Positions 21,131 to 32,800 are shown, numbered from the stretch's first letter. The stretch is 64,000 nt of DNA from Limnoperna fortunei (GCA_944474755.1 OX104119.1:2405075-2469074), one strand, 5' to 3'. Notes: generated by a model from the sequence alone, not told the origin. Numbers and translations: made by a program.

Positions 21131-22545
21131 AGTTTTACTCATGTCCGTCTGTCCGTACGAATTCCGTCGAGCTTTTCTCAGAAACTGTAATTTTGAAATT
21201 TGGCAGGGTGGTTTAGTATCGCAAGTTGTACGTCCTAAGGCTAAGCGACTTTCGGACCTGTCTGACTACTTCCTGTTTGGGACTTCATTTAGCGGGGACA
21301 TCTGTGTCCCATGGACACATTCTTCGATTTTTTAATTCATTTTTCTTTAAAGAAAAATCCCTTGATGAAACTTGGTTAATGTTACCTGCATGTAATAAAT
21401 AAAATAACTGAGAAATGTTGTTGTAGAGCTTATACAAGACACATTTTCATGTTCTCTGAATCTCTGTCAACTCTTTCCAACTTGGATAGCTATTTTGGTG
21501 GTGACTGTTATCTATATTTGTTAAATATTTTTTTCATTTTTTGCTGAACAAACAAGAACATTGACTCTTGTATGCTTACTTCAATGAAGTTTATCTTCAA
21601 ATTGACTAAATATGGCCACGATTTTGTGTTTAAATATTATTCTGGATTTTCATGTTTTTAACTGTATGTTAATTGACATTTTGTCAATATAACTTACTTG
21701 AAGGAAGATTTTTCCAGCATTTTACTGATCAATAATTGTTAAGTAGTTTTGAAAATTGACAGAGGTTGCTGGAACCATAGAGATAAAAGATCCTCAATGT
21801 AATATAACAAACAAATAAGTTATAACAAGCATTTATTGGTCAACATAACTTACAGGTCAGACAAAGTATCCAGGTTAGACAAAAGATGCTGCTTATTTTG
21901 ATGGTCCATCTAGTTTAGACCAATCCTACCCAACTTAAGAAATTGGATGATGTCATGGTTCTCTATTTGTTTTTCAGTAAAAAAAATTTTAAGCAATGTA
22001 ACTATCAAAAAGGTCTGGTTGTCAAAATAACTTCCAAAAAAATGTCGAATCAACTTGACAATAGTAATTCAGAGTACAATACAGTAATTCCAATATTTTA
22101 CTTACAGAACAAAGTGAATGTTCCAACTTGTTGATGCATACAAGTTGAGTACATGATAATCTCAAAAAACCTTTATTTTGACATCAATATCACCCTTATT
22201 TTGATTACAGGGCCAATATTTTATATTGTCAATGACCAAGTAAAAAATGGGTGTATGATATATACTTGATATAAGAGGATATGTTCAGAAAGTTTGGTCA
22301 GTTTTCATCAATTTATTCAGCAATTATTTGAAAAAAAAGATTTACTTATTGTCAATATAACTTACAAGATATGGGTAAAAAAGATCAATTTGACAAGAAA
22401 CCACAATCTGTATAGGTTTAATTTCAAGGTTGATGCATAGAAACAAATTGTTGAAAACAAAATATTGAGATGTAATTTTGTTTTGGCATGTTTTAATTTT
22501 TTATCCAAATGTCACACTTTCCTGACCACCTTTTTGGCTTTACCC
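21130..22545. other. AT-rich interior without recognised gene
   Basis: No exon is recognised. The words gtcaatataactta and gtcaacataactta recur (21682, 21838, 22349), suggesting a worn repeat. Small frames here have no domain or splice support. Confidence 0.4.
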
Positions 22546-22549
22546 ATAT

Positions 22550-22625
22550 CAGGTGTACAATAGCACTATGTGACAAAGAGTCCATCAAAATCCATTCAGT
22601 GCAACAATACAATTGAAGATGCTTC
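22550..22625 (-). pseudogene. Exon-like fragment, family unknown (copy 2)
   Basis: The minus strand reads tgcactgaatgg...cacctgatatgg|gtaaag. It codes for CTEWILMDSLSHSAIVHLIW and ends at a possible donor. It is related to 17290-17396. The TIR of the 5.1-kb structure begins exactly at its 3' end, so the apparent donor GTAAAG is made by the element's terminal sequence. Confidence 0.33.
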
Positions 22626-22839
22626 TATCATGAATTTTATAAATATATTAATAAATAAGACAAAATTGCTGCTGCCCATTTCAGACATAAAAATCGCACC
22701 TGTTATATGGTTGGAATATAATATGCATGAAATACATGTACATATATGTAAATGTCTCCCTATAAATGTAAGTGATGGCATAAGCTTCTAAAATATTCAA
22801 ATCAAAAATAATTTATTTCTGTAAATGTAATACTCTAGG

Positions 22840-23014
22840 ATTTCAGTTGCCGAGTGGTTAAGGTAGTTTTCATCTACTATTGATCGAATGCCTGTCAGCA
22901 CTTGTTTGAATCTTATTGCTGCCAGGGTGTGCTCAACTTCAATCTTGATTGACAATTATTAAAAGACTCCTACAATCTGGCTTTCCCCTTCAATAAAAAC
23001 AGGACGCCCAAATA
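22840..23014 (+). mobile_element. SINE, left part, interrupted by a CAGGG element
   Basis: The head gttgccgagtggttaaggta, the body gctgccagggtgtgc and tccccttcaataaaaacagg match the SINE at 45.7 kb. It breaks at gacgcccaaata and resumes at 24738 with aaatatagttaaaaaattgc and tgaaagtggtattaaac. The inserted element carries the duplicated AAATA. Confidence 0.78.
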
Positions 23015-24737
23015 CAGGGTTCTCACTAGGATTTTTTTATAGTGAGTCCTGGGACTCATCACTTTTTGGAATGACGAGTCCCAATCTGTCTTGGTGAGTC
23101 CATAAAGTTGACTCCAACCAAACTACCGGTACTGCATGACGTTACCATGAGTAATACATTAAGTTTTGTTTTGTAACATTATGAACATCTTCATGTTTTA
23201 TTTCATACTAAAATCCCTGTTGAAACCCATGCATTACTACATGACAGCTTAATCTACATGTTTCCCAAGATTTTAGTATCATTTTATCATGTTTATGGAA
23301 GGGAATTATGAATTAACACCATTTATTTCTGTTGGTTATTTGAAGTCTGCATGGCTTCATCTGGGAGAAAATATGGGTTCAGTGTGATAAGAGGCAACAC
23401 AAAAATTAGTCTGGGATCCTGACTAAATATTCTCAATACCATAAGCGGACTTCCGGTTCGAATATACAGTCAGGTCACCAGCAATGAATCCGGTCAAAAT
23501 TTTGACCGGTTTTGCAACATTCGGAATGCCTCAAAATTTACGTCATTATTAACAGTAACTGACGTAACTCCGATATAAAGCATTATGACGTAACGTCCGG
23601 TAAACAAATCAAATAAAAATACAGTTTATCAAAAGAATGCTTTTATAGAAATTATATCTCGAATGTGGAAATAACTTAAAGAGATTTGTCAGTTTAACTC
23701 GAAAGCCGGAAAACAAGAAGCAGGTAGCTACTTTATTTAAATTGTACTCTGACATAAATTTCAAACGGAACGAACCGCGCGAAAAAATTAGCTCAAACAT
23801 GGCGTTTTAAATAACCAATCAAATTGAGTAGTAAACTGGTGGTGACCTGGGGTTATATTTGAAAGTGAAGCTTGCGTAAATGAAAAATATTGCACCAGGG
23901 GACCAGGTTACACAAAAATTTGACTAATTGTATAAAACATAAATTTCAAAGCACTAAGTAGTTATCAAGTTTTTCAATAAATTTTATAAATTTTGTTTGA
24001 ATTTACCAATCCAAAACTTGACAATATTTCTGATATTAAATCATTACAATAATATTTTTTAATCATTGCAATCAGGTCACAAGCCAAGTGTTTCACTTAG
24101 TCACATTTTAAAACATCGAAAACGATCTTTCTGCTGCAAATAGTCACATTTTAAAAACATCGACAACGATATTTCTGCTGCAAATATTTTGTATTAAATT
24201 ATAGGTTAGGTAAACCCACAAAGATTCCATGCTCTAGCTAGTCACTAATAGTTAATGGAAATAATTAATTTATTATTCAAATAGAAAACTTTTTAAATCA
24301 AGTTGCAAGCCAGGTGTTTCACTTAATTACCGTTTAAAAACCACTAACATCGAAAACGTGTTCGTTTACTTTCGACGCGATGTACAAGAAAGATATTATC
24401 ATTATGGTTAATAAAAACTTGTTGTTTTTTTTAAATACATAATAAATTTCTTTAAAAAATATTTAAATCATGTTAAGATTGTTTAGATTTTGTTAATTCA
24501 GCCACTTATTATCGGTCATCGGTCACTGTCAGAGATCAAATATATTTCACCTGCTGTGCATCACAGCTAAAAATAGAATTACATCCGGTTGTAAAGCTTT
24601 CTCGACGTGCTGTTGATTTTAGGACGCAAATGATTTGACTGCGATGCGTCCCGAGGATGCACAGAATCTAGAAATGGCGCGTCCTACACAACTTTGACGC
24701 GTCCAGGACGCGTATACGCATCTTAACGAGAACCCTG
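23015..24737. mobile_element. CAGGG TIR element A, 1.7 kb, 5-bp TSD
   Basis: It starts CAGGGTTCTC and ends GAGAACCCTG, with AAATA directly outside both ends (23010-23014 and 24738-24742), and interrupts a SINE. The left end carries gagtcc words (gtgagtcctgggactcatca, gacgagtcccaat, gtgagtcc). The right end carries gacgcgtcc words (gatgcgtcccgagg, ggcgcgtcc, acgcgtccaggacgcgt). The interior holds a ~500-bp repeat (23404-23909) also at 34.7 and 43.9 kb, and a 44-bp duplication (24097-24184). No transposase is seen, so it is non-autonomous. CAGGG ends are common in hAT elements, and a 5-bp TSD would suit the hAT5 group; this is inference. Confidence 0.75.
23404..23909 (+). repeat. Dispersed repeat R1, copy 1
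   Basis: It runs from gtctgggatcctgactaaat to ttgcaccaggggaccaggtt. It is shared with 34679-35105 plus 35490-35640 and, truncated, with 43932-44113. Words such as tacagtcaggtcaccagcaa, aattttgaccggtttt and atgacgtaacgtccgg are conserved. It has no ORF. Confidence 0.8.
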
Positions 24738-24785
24738 AAATATAGTTAAAAAATTGCTGAAAGTGGTATTAAACAATTACAACAC
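24738..24785 (+). mobile_element. SINE, right part
   Basis: It continues the SINE broken at 23014: aaatatagttaaaaaattgc, then tgaaagtggtattaaac. It is the 3' end of that copy. Confidence 0.72.
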
Positions 24786-24802
24786 AGGGATCTGTGCATG
24801 AC

Positions 24803-24905
24803 GATTTACATGTGCTTTGGAATGATACTGGGTCGATTTTGTTATTTCGAGTCCCACACACTATAACAAGATCGACACAGTATTATTCAAAAGCGCATGT
24901 AAATC
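24803..24905. mobile_element. MITE with ~43-bp TIRs
   Basis: gatttacatgtgctttggaa at the left and the complement of ttcaaaagcgcatgtaaatc at the right continue inward to tcgattttgttat and ataacaagatcga, with a few mismatches. It sits between elements A and B. Confidence 0.7.
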
Positions 24906-24966
24906 AATTTCTATAAATCCCCTGGATTCAAACAAACAAAAACGACTGTATGAGGCAACATGTATC

Positions 24967-26636
24967 CAGGGATCGACATTACCTGTAAAACCTACTTGTC
25001 CATTCGCACAAGTAACAGTCAGGTTTTACTTGTCCGAAAGTACAAAGTACTTGTCCGAAATTTTGACAAGGTTAACTGTTTTGCCATATTTCAATTTTGA
25101 CTCAACTGCATCGAAATTCGACTTTTATATTAATTTTTTTCTGAACCTGACACTGACAAGTGGCACGAAATGTCAATTAAGATGACACGACGTACGTATT
25201 TAAAATTATAAATTGTTGGCCAAATTTAACAAGTTATGAAAATTTTATGACAGAAATCGAACTTCTTTCCATTTATTTGTATCAATAAAATGACAATTAA
25301 TTCATTCATTTCATTATTTTATTGAAATAAATTTTTTTAGTCTAAAACATGCGACAGTTGTATTGTAGTTATTTTAGAACCAGGGCTCGCGTTGGAGGGC
25401 GACTCGGGCGAAGAAGTCGCCTTATCGTGGTCCCACTTCGCCGTCGATCATCTTCAAAAGCGAAGTGAAGTCGCCCTTTCATTTTGTAGAATCACTTAAT
25501 GTCGCCTTTCAAATTTTATTCCCATTTTGGTAAGAAATCTTCATATTTTTGATACCGCGTCACGTTTATCATGTTTACGCGCCAAAGTTGAACTGGTACC
25601 CTTTTAATTTTTATTTGGTATATAAAGCGTAGGTTTACAATATAACCGAAAACCAGTTCAGAGCACGAGAATTTGTGAAAATTTCCGGAGCGGATATGAA
25701 TTTGGTGCCGGAGATTGCAAATATACTACGCTGATAGTGGTGAAATACGTTTTGCAATGATAAACACGTAGTAAAAATAGTATTTTGGCAGTTACTTAAA
25801 ACAAATTTAAGTTAAATATGTTTAAATACTTTTAATAGTGAATTTTACAATTTTACATAATATATTGTGTCACAATGATGTAATTTTCTTCTTCTAGTTC
25901 TAATAGTACTTCATTATAAATCAATCAAATTGTGTATAAATGACAAAGAAACATTTATTTTAATGAACAGTTTTGTGACAGTTGATTCTTTTTTTATTGT
26001 TATGTTTAATGCATGTATTTTTGAAAATGTGTGAAATAAGTATACTGAATAGTTAATCAAATCGTTGATACTAATATCCTCAATAAATTAAACTGCTAAA
26101 AAAACATAATAAAAATGCAAATGCCAACACTAATTTAAAAAACAAAAAACAAAGTAAACAGGACATGTTCGCGACATATACTGCAACTTCTCCCTGTTTT
26201 CCACCCACTTCTCCCTGTTCTATCCTCACTTCTCCCTGTCAGCCACCCAAAAGAGAAGTGACTTCTCCCTATAATTTTGACCCAGCGTGAGCCCTGAGAA
26301 CATTTTTCCAGAAAGGCCGATATAAAATTAGCATCAACGATTTCATTGGATGATTATTTATAATAAGTATGAAATGGGATTTCATTGGTTATTGTTAAGT
26401 GACGCGTGTTTATATTTAGAAAAGGGGAATTTTGGTCGCAATACAGGGTTTTATTTTTAACACAATTAATGCGAGAATCGTCGCTTAAAGGACTTTTTAA
26501 AAATTTACGATTGTTCTAGATAAATTTGATTTTATTTTCACTTGTCCGATCGGGCAACTGAAACAAGCTTTTTACTTGTCCGAATTGTATTTTTACTTGT
26601 CCCGGACAATCGGACTACCGTTAATGTCGATCCCTG
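24967..26636. mobile_element. CAGGG TIR element B, 1.7 kb, 5-bp TSD
   Basis: It starts CAGGGATCGACATTA and ends TAATGTCGATCCCTG, with GTATC outside both ends (24962-24966 and 26637-26641). Both ends carry acttgtccg words: left at cctacttgtccattc, ttttacttgtccgaaag and tacttgtccgaaat; right at cacttgtccgatcgg, ttacttgtccgaattg and ttacttgtcccgg. A further element (C) is nested inside. No transposase frame is seen. Confidence 0.8.
25381..26296. mobile_element. CAGGG TIR element C, 0.9 kb, nested in B, 5-bp TSD
   Basis: It starts CAGGGCTCGCGTTGG and ends CCAGCGTGAGCCCTG, with AGAAC outside both ends (25376-25380 and 26297-26301). The left end has gaagtcgccttatcg, gaagtcgccctttc and atgtcgcctttc. 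The right end has four acttctccct words (26187-26273). It is non-coding and shares the architecture of A and B with its own motif. Confidence 0.8.
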
Positions 26637-26641
26637 GTATC

Positions 26642-28437
26642 TTTAAAATCAGACTGCATGTCAACTAGTTTGTTTTCAATTTAAACAGTGTGTGAATAGC
26701 CTATTCTAAAAGACACAATCAAATGGAGTGCTTTTCTGCTTACGTTTTTTAAAATTAATATTCAATATGCGATATTGTAACTTTTATTACAAAAATCCAA
26801 TAAAAAAATTTCCACTGTACATATTCCATACTATGCTTATTGTTTACATGTTCTTGACTTTTGCTACGCAATCTGACACTTTTTGTTTTCAACAATTGTC
26901 TTACGATGTTTGCAAAAGCTAGATCGCCAGCTTTCGTGACGTTCTATGGCATTCGCGCCTAAACCGCAAACGACATTACCCCAAGGTTTTCAAATGGACA
27001 ATAATCGCTTGCTCAAAGTTACACCCATTCTAATTTTGGTCAAAATTAACCTTGGAAAATCGCTCTATCAAATTAAAAAACAGCATTTCAAAACGCTGAA
27101 CAAATGTTAAAAAATAATTGCTGATTTCAATTTGCACCTTTTTGGATCTACATAAGGAACATAAGATCGACCATACGCGCTAAGAGGTTTTATTTGTCAC
27201 TTCTGCTAAAACACACTGACTTGATCACATCTTCCTTTGTTTTAAAGAACACACAAAATGAAGAAAAAAAATATATCATTTTGCCTTTCGTTTAATTAGA
27301 TACTTAAAGCATAAAAATGCAACATCGTCTGAAACAATAGCAATTTCGTGAGGTCAACATGCACGAAAATTGGTACGTTTTTTGGCTTGATACGGGTAGC
27401 GACCAATTTCGATTCGTGTAACGAGAAATATTAATGGTTCAGCATGAATTACCAATTAATCAAAAGGACAAATTGTGTCAGCTTTTACTGAGGAATAATG
27501 TAGTGACATTGTGAGTGCAATTGATCACCGATTCCGAATAATCCATTTACTATTCTTGTGCCACAAACACCAAAATATCTTTTTCAATACATTTTTATTA
27601 GTTAGAAATTGTTATATTTTTAAATATATATAACTTGTATTTATTTACCAAACTTCTACATGCCATTCTCCCAACCTTAAAAAAGTTTATAGATGGCGCC
27701 GCTCTGCAAATCTGTACATCGACAAAGCACACACTTTTGTGTTTAATTTCATTTTATTAAACACGTAAAAAATAGAATGCAAAACCGTATGAAATGACGA
27801 CCATACGATCCCACAAAATAATCATTTAATCACTTCAATCATAATAACGTCATCAAATATTATTAGAGTGGTGTCACTGTCACTACTACATTTGTCGGTT
27901 CAGTGAACAGCTATCGCGAGGATTGCCAAATGTCGCGTTGATTTCCGAAACCAAAAAGTGTAAGGAGTCTGTCTCTCGCGGAAGAACATGGAATATTAGT
28001 TTAAATCGTAATATTAGTTATCAATTATACAGTAAATGAGACATAATACGAAAGGACATGTATAGTAAAGTTGTTCAAGATAAATGTGGTGCACCGATTC
28101 ATGTTATTGATAGATTCCTCAAATGTGACCTATATTTTACGAGCATAAGGTTTGATTACACGCCGGTCGCAGTAGTTTCTATGTATTAGAGCGTTAGCTA
28201 GGGGAAAGTTTGCTACGCAACCTTCCCAAAAATTAGTGACATGTGCATGTGATATTAAATGAGTGTCGTATTATTAACCAATCAAAATGCTTATATCAGA
28301 TTTCCAATTTTAAAACGCCACCTATTGTTTACTTCCAGTATAGTAGGACCTCAAGGTATCGATCTATTCATTGTATCGATCTATTTATTAATCCACTTAT
28401 TTTCGTCAACAATAAACAACATAAATAAACAAACTTA
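26642..28437. other. No recognised gene
   Basis: AT-rich sequence without a recognisable exon. Part of 28225-28310 (gacatgtgcatgtgatatta, accaatcaaaatgcttatat) resembles 35430-35490 and so belongs to a dispersed repeat. The GC-richer patch at 27900-27990 (gctatcgcgaggattgcc) has no open frame to support an exon. Confidence 0.4.
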
Positions 28438-30796
28438 CAGACGTGACAACGTGTTTTTTATATTGCCCACTATATACCGTGGTCGTGGTTTTTTTCATTA
28501 AGAAATTCACCACCATACGCCACGGTGGTATTCTGCGGTACATCGTGTTATGTCCACTACATATCGTGACCCACCGTGTTGACCACGGTGGATTTTCAAT
28601 TTCGTTTCATGCTTACACAGTGAAAAAATTAAAATGTTGCGATTTAATTTAGATATTTGTGTTAAAATATGCCGTTTTAATACGTTTGTTTGACAACAAA
28701 ATTAATCTGCGTTCTGTTTATCTATTCATTATACAGAATACCTTAAAGTTTATTGTCACTGATTTGATTGACAATTATTCCCTTAACGTGTTCTAAAAGG
28801 TTAGAACACCGCATTTTGCCTTTAAAATTGTCAAAATCTTTGCTATTCTATCGTCAAAATTTCCCTGTCAGCGCCTCTGATTAATGTTCCAACGTATGAA
28901 CTTTTACCGGATGTAAATTGTGTCACACCTTAAATCGATCGATTAGCTAAGTATTGTCCAGTCATCATTTTTTCAAGCACGTGCTCTCAAACATTTCAAT
29001 AAACTTGTGTATTGTATAATTTTATAATTAACAGGTGAACACGCGGCTTCACATTTGTAACGGTAAAGAAATAAGCACATTACACAATAAATACGAGACT
29101 TGTAAAGAAATATACAATAAATGCGAGACTTGTGAAGAAATTCGTTTTAAAAACGTCAAAATCAATATACGACTTAAAATGCTACATTTTCAAATTTTCT
29201 GAATTATTACTTGATATAAATGTCGCAGAATATATTGTTCCACGAATGATTTTATACTCGATTCGTCGGTGTTGAACCACGTGTGTTAAAAAATACAATC
29301 CTGATATAGAATCAACCATAATAGTCGTTTCAGTGTTAAAAGCCTGACACATCATCAACTTTTGTTGTAGAAAAGACTTAAGTAGCATCCTTATAATTTC
29401 TATAATGTTACGACAAGACCCTATGTCCGCAAACAGACATTCGTATCGGCGCGCAAAAAAAACCAACAACAACAAAAAACAAAAAAAAGCAAAACAAAAG
29501 AAAACAAACTTACATACTGTTGAGTAAATTCGGGCAATTATTTTATATTGATATGAGTGTGGACAAATCAGTTCTTTCGTCTTCAAAAATAATTTTATTC
29601 CTATTTGTTTTGTTCATGTTATAACAGACGTAAGTAACTATGCATAATGTACCACAATACAACAAAATATTAAGAATAAGTATTTGTATTTAGAGAACTA
29701 AGGCAAGTCTAAAAGTCTAAAAGGGGTCTGATCTCGAGAATATTTATCCCAATAAATACTATGTCATGCAAAAACACCGAAACTGCGAGTTAATTTTAAC
29801 GGGAACTTTATACAAATAACACGTCTGCTCTGCCTCCATTTGAAAAATTGTCAGTTTTGTATATTTAGCTCAGAAGCACATCACTACTTTTTTATATAAA
29901 CCTGCTATATTAATTGTTATAGTTTAAAACGCCATTGTCCAAAGTAAATGTGTATTTAGAATTGTGCGTACGTAAGACTTCATTCAACCTTGTGAAACAG
30001 GCGCCTGTGCCATATCGTAGTTAAACTATATTTTATGTGGCGATTCTCGTTTATAAACTTTTCACATATTTATTATTCTTGCTGCATGTTGGCTTCAATT
30101 TAGTAATTTATTTGTTGTATCCCATCCTGTTAACGAATTTTATATAACTATACGTGATGTAAACTTTTGTCCGCGTTTGTTAAAACAACTCTGGTTTTAA
30201 ATACCAAATAAAGAAAACGATCGCCGCTCAACTGCCCGTTTTCTGTCGAAAAGGATTTATAATTGATTAAAGAGAGTTCGCGTACAACTTCAGGACAATT
30301 CGTTATACTTTGTAATACACAAAAACGTAATGTGACAATTCAAATCCGGATAATTTACCGAACTTGTTCAGGGTAATATTTAATGCATAACACATGCATC
30401 CGGTTGAACAAATATTCGATCTTCAAGTCTACCGGCACATTACATCTGCATTAAATCATTATTGATTATCAACAAATAAAATGCATGTACAAATTATTCT
30501 TAAGTACTGTTTTAAAATGTTCTATTTTCATTCGAGTAACGATGTTTTAACCCGAAATCAATTAAATGACAACGTTTATGTTGTCATGTACCACCGCGGA
30601 GATATCGTGGCCGGACCCCTGTGGCGACATGCCATGGTAGACTGAACTCCCTCATATGCATCCACCGTGGTAAGATTACCTGAGAAGATTCTTAACCACG
30701 ATAGTAGGCGTGGATATACCATGGTGGGTGATAGAGAAAAGGATTAACTTCCATGGTGGGTTAGTGTTTTTTATAAAAAACACGTTGTCCCCTCTG
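28438..30796. mobile_element. 2.36-kb TIR element flanked by TA, CCACGGTGG motifs
   Basis: The left end cagacgtgacaacgtg + ttttttata and the right end (complement: cagaggggacaacgtg + ttttttata) match at 23 of 25 bases. TA stands outside each end (28436-28437 and 30797-30798). Both ends carry many partly palindromic motifs: left at accgtggtcgtgg, gccacggtggtat, cccaccgtg and gaccacggtgga; right at accaccgcgg, gccatggtag, ccaccgtggtaag, accatggtgggtg and ccatggtggg. Such subterminal arrays often bind transposase. No convincing transposase is seen; the one long minus-strand frame (29182-29586) is partly low complexity. Confidence 0.75.
29182..29515 (-). other. Unassigned open frame inside the TIR element
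   Basis: On the minus strand a possible donor, caacagtat|gtaagttt, is followed by a poly-T rich stretch. An open frame then continues to a stop at 29182, reading RRYECLFADIGSCRNIIEII and onwards. The first half of the frame is hydrophobic only because of caaaa-type low complexity. No family is recognised. It could be a remnant of the element's gene or chance. Confidence 0.2.
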
Positions 30797-30799
30797 TAT

Positions 30800-31540
30800 C
30801 TTGGTTTCCTTCTTTGTTATATCCACTGATATTACTAGTCTCTCTATCTCGCCAATTCTGATTGTTATCATATTTTATCATGTTTTTAAAATTCACATTT
30901 TTTTGGCCATGTTAAAATTAATTAGATTGATACAACGTGGTTCCTATATACTAAAAACTGCCGCAGCCGCAGTTTGACCCGATGAAAACTTTTTAAATGA
31001 ACAATTGTCTTTGATAAATTTTCACGCTTTGGTTTAGGTGAAGGGTGTCAATAATTGAGCGAGGATGTTATTAAAACCCCCTGCTGTTTTATACCTTGAT
31101 TAAACAAGCTTACCTGTAACATACGTGTTTAAATCACCTGTTGCCTATACTATGAGGTTAATTAAATGAAAATTTTAATTGGCATAGACAAACAATTAAA
31201 AAACAATGCAAAATCTTTACTTCAATATCATTTTCTATATATGAGTGATGACAGCAGTAGGGTTTTTTTCCGGAAGCAACAGGGGAGATAAATCATGTAA
31301 AACTGGAAATTAGTCAATAATTCGTAGTTTTCGTTTTCAACTTTTGATACAATTAAGGTGATCGTATATACAATAAAAAGTCACCTACCTTACTGTATCT
31401 GATCTGTTATAAACAAACAGTGTCTTGCCTTATCTAACAACTAAATTTCGTTTTCATAAAGCTTTGCATTCATCTTGCAGCAGAATTTGGTCACGTGATC
31501 AAACATGTAGGGGAAGTAAATCCATAACAACACAAGGGTT
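30800..31540. other. No recognised gene
   Basis: AT-rich sequence without recognisable exon, TIR or tandem structure. Confidence 0.4.
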
Positions 31541-31553
31541 GTACTAATGTCAT

Positions 31554-31751
31554 AGACTTGCCACAAGTCCCTTTGAATTTTTTGCTATGAGAGAGATACA
31601 CCTTTATATCAACATTTCCTATACTATCAGCTTGTGTACATTTCCTATACTATCAGCTTGTGTACACACACAAGCTGATAGTATAGGAAATGTTGATATA
31701 AAGGTGTATCTCTCTCATAGCAAAAAATTCAAAGGGACTTGTGGCAAGTCT
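31554..31751. repeat. Perfect 84-bp inverted repeat with internal duplication
   Basis: Positions 31554-31637 and 31668-31751 are exact reverse complements over 84 bases. Between them lies a second copy of the inner 26 bases of the left arm (atttcctatactatcagctt gtgtac). The whole is flanked by an 11-bp direct repeat actaatgtcat (31543-31553 and 31752-31762). Perfect arms imply a recent origin. The ORF across it is a palindrome artefact. Confidence 0.92.
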
Positions 31752-32125
31752 ACTAATGTCATGAAACTTACCTGTAAAAAAATGTGACTTTAGTTGTAAA
31801 AACATTCGAAAACAGTGAGATTGATTATATCGTGAAATGAGCGAAATAATTATAGAATTTCTTTTTTTATGTTTCTTTTACCTTTAATTAGCTCATAAGT
31901 GGAGGTAAACTTGGTGTATATAGGGAAATATGCATGTGCGGCCAGAATGGGTAACTTTTTTCATTGAAAAATATATCAATGTGTTTTTGTAAATTATCTA
32001 CAAATATCCATGCCTCAATTCTCATCTTAAGCATGTTAATTGAGCCTATGTAAACTATGAGTGGCCGTTCATGTCATAAAATTTTGCGTTATTCGTATCG
32101 CGTAAGTAAGTAAGTAATTCTAATA

Positions 32126-32800
32126 TGACGTCCTGCTTTAGCTATGTAAACAAAGCCGTGTCAAAATTCCAATAAGTTTAGTTCGCACATGCGTAAACTG
32201 CGTGTTTTGTGTAAATGTAAAAACTGACTTACAAATGCCGTTTGAGCACACATATGTGCTTTCCATAATTATCGTTATTGTTAATAATTTAGTTATTTTT
32301 AGTCTGAATTCTGAGATTTATGTGATTTAAACTACTCCCGATACATTATTTTTTTAACAATTCTACATTCGAATCAATATATGGCGTCACAATTAGAATT
32401 CCGACGTCATATTACGCTAAACTGAAAATTTCAAACTGGAACGACGCAATTTCGTAAGATTTCTCAATATTTTTGTTTAAAAGGTACGTACATTCAATAA
32501 AATGACGAGAAAAAAGTTTATGTCAATTTTATTTGCCCTTAACATCAGTTTCAAAAAACAATATTACCACTGAAAGCATCCTTTTAGAACCGCTTCGAAA
32601 TTTTAAAACATTTGTTAGACATATTAGAATCGAAATAGATTATTGCGAGCGGGCTTTATGGGAATTAGAACATGGTCAGACCATACATTTGTCTTCATTT
32701 TATACCTCGCTATCGCTCGGTATAAAATATTGCCAAATATAAGGTCTGACCATGTTCTAATTCCCATAAAGCCCGCTCGCAATAATCTATTTCTTAAGTA
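32126..32800 (+). repeat. Dispersed repeat R2, copy 1, with 50-bp perfect inverted arms
   Basis: It is shared with 35764-36370 (gacgtcctgctttagctatg, acatgcgtaaactgcgtgtt, ttagaaccgcttcgaaattt). Near its end, 32632-32681 and 32741-32790 are exact inverted copies (aaatagattattgcgagcgg ... gaacatggtcagacc). The centre is cgctatcgctcggtataaa. A worn relative is at 61.8 kb. The two ORFs of 69 and 110 codons here arise from this palindrome. Confidence 0.82.

Larger units (their letters stand above)
17466..22546. mobile_element. Large TIR structure (5.1 kb) flanked by TA
   Basis: tgggtaaagccaaaaaggtg (17466-17485) and its exact complement cacctttttggctttaccca (22527-22546) face each other, and TA stands directly outside both. 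The interior has several gtcaatataac words (17494, 18459, 18720, 21682, 22349), a satellite array, a SINE and element X. No transposase ORF is seen, so it would be non-autonomous or a composite. The TA flank suggests a Tc1/mariner-like origin; this is inference. The size could also reflect two unrelated copies facing each other. Confidence 0.5.

Noticed and set aside
29182..29586. 134-codon frame as a membrane protein
   Set aside because: The hydrophobic stretch is the translation of caaaa/aac low-complexity DNA; the rest is unassigned and crosses a possible donor site.
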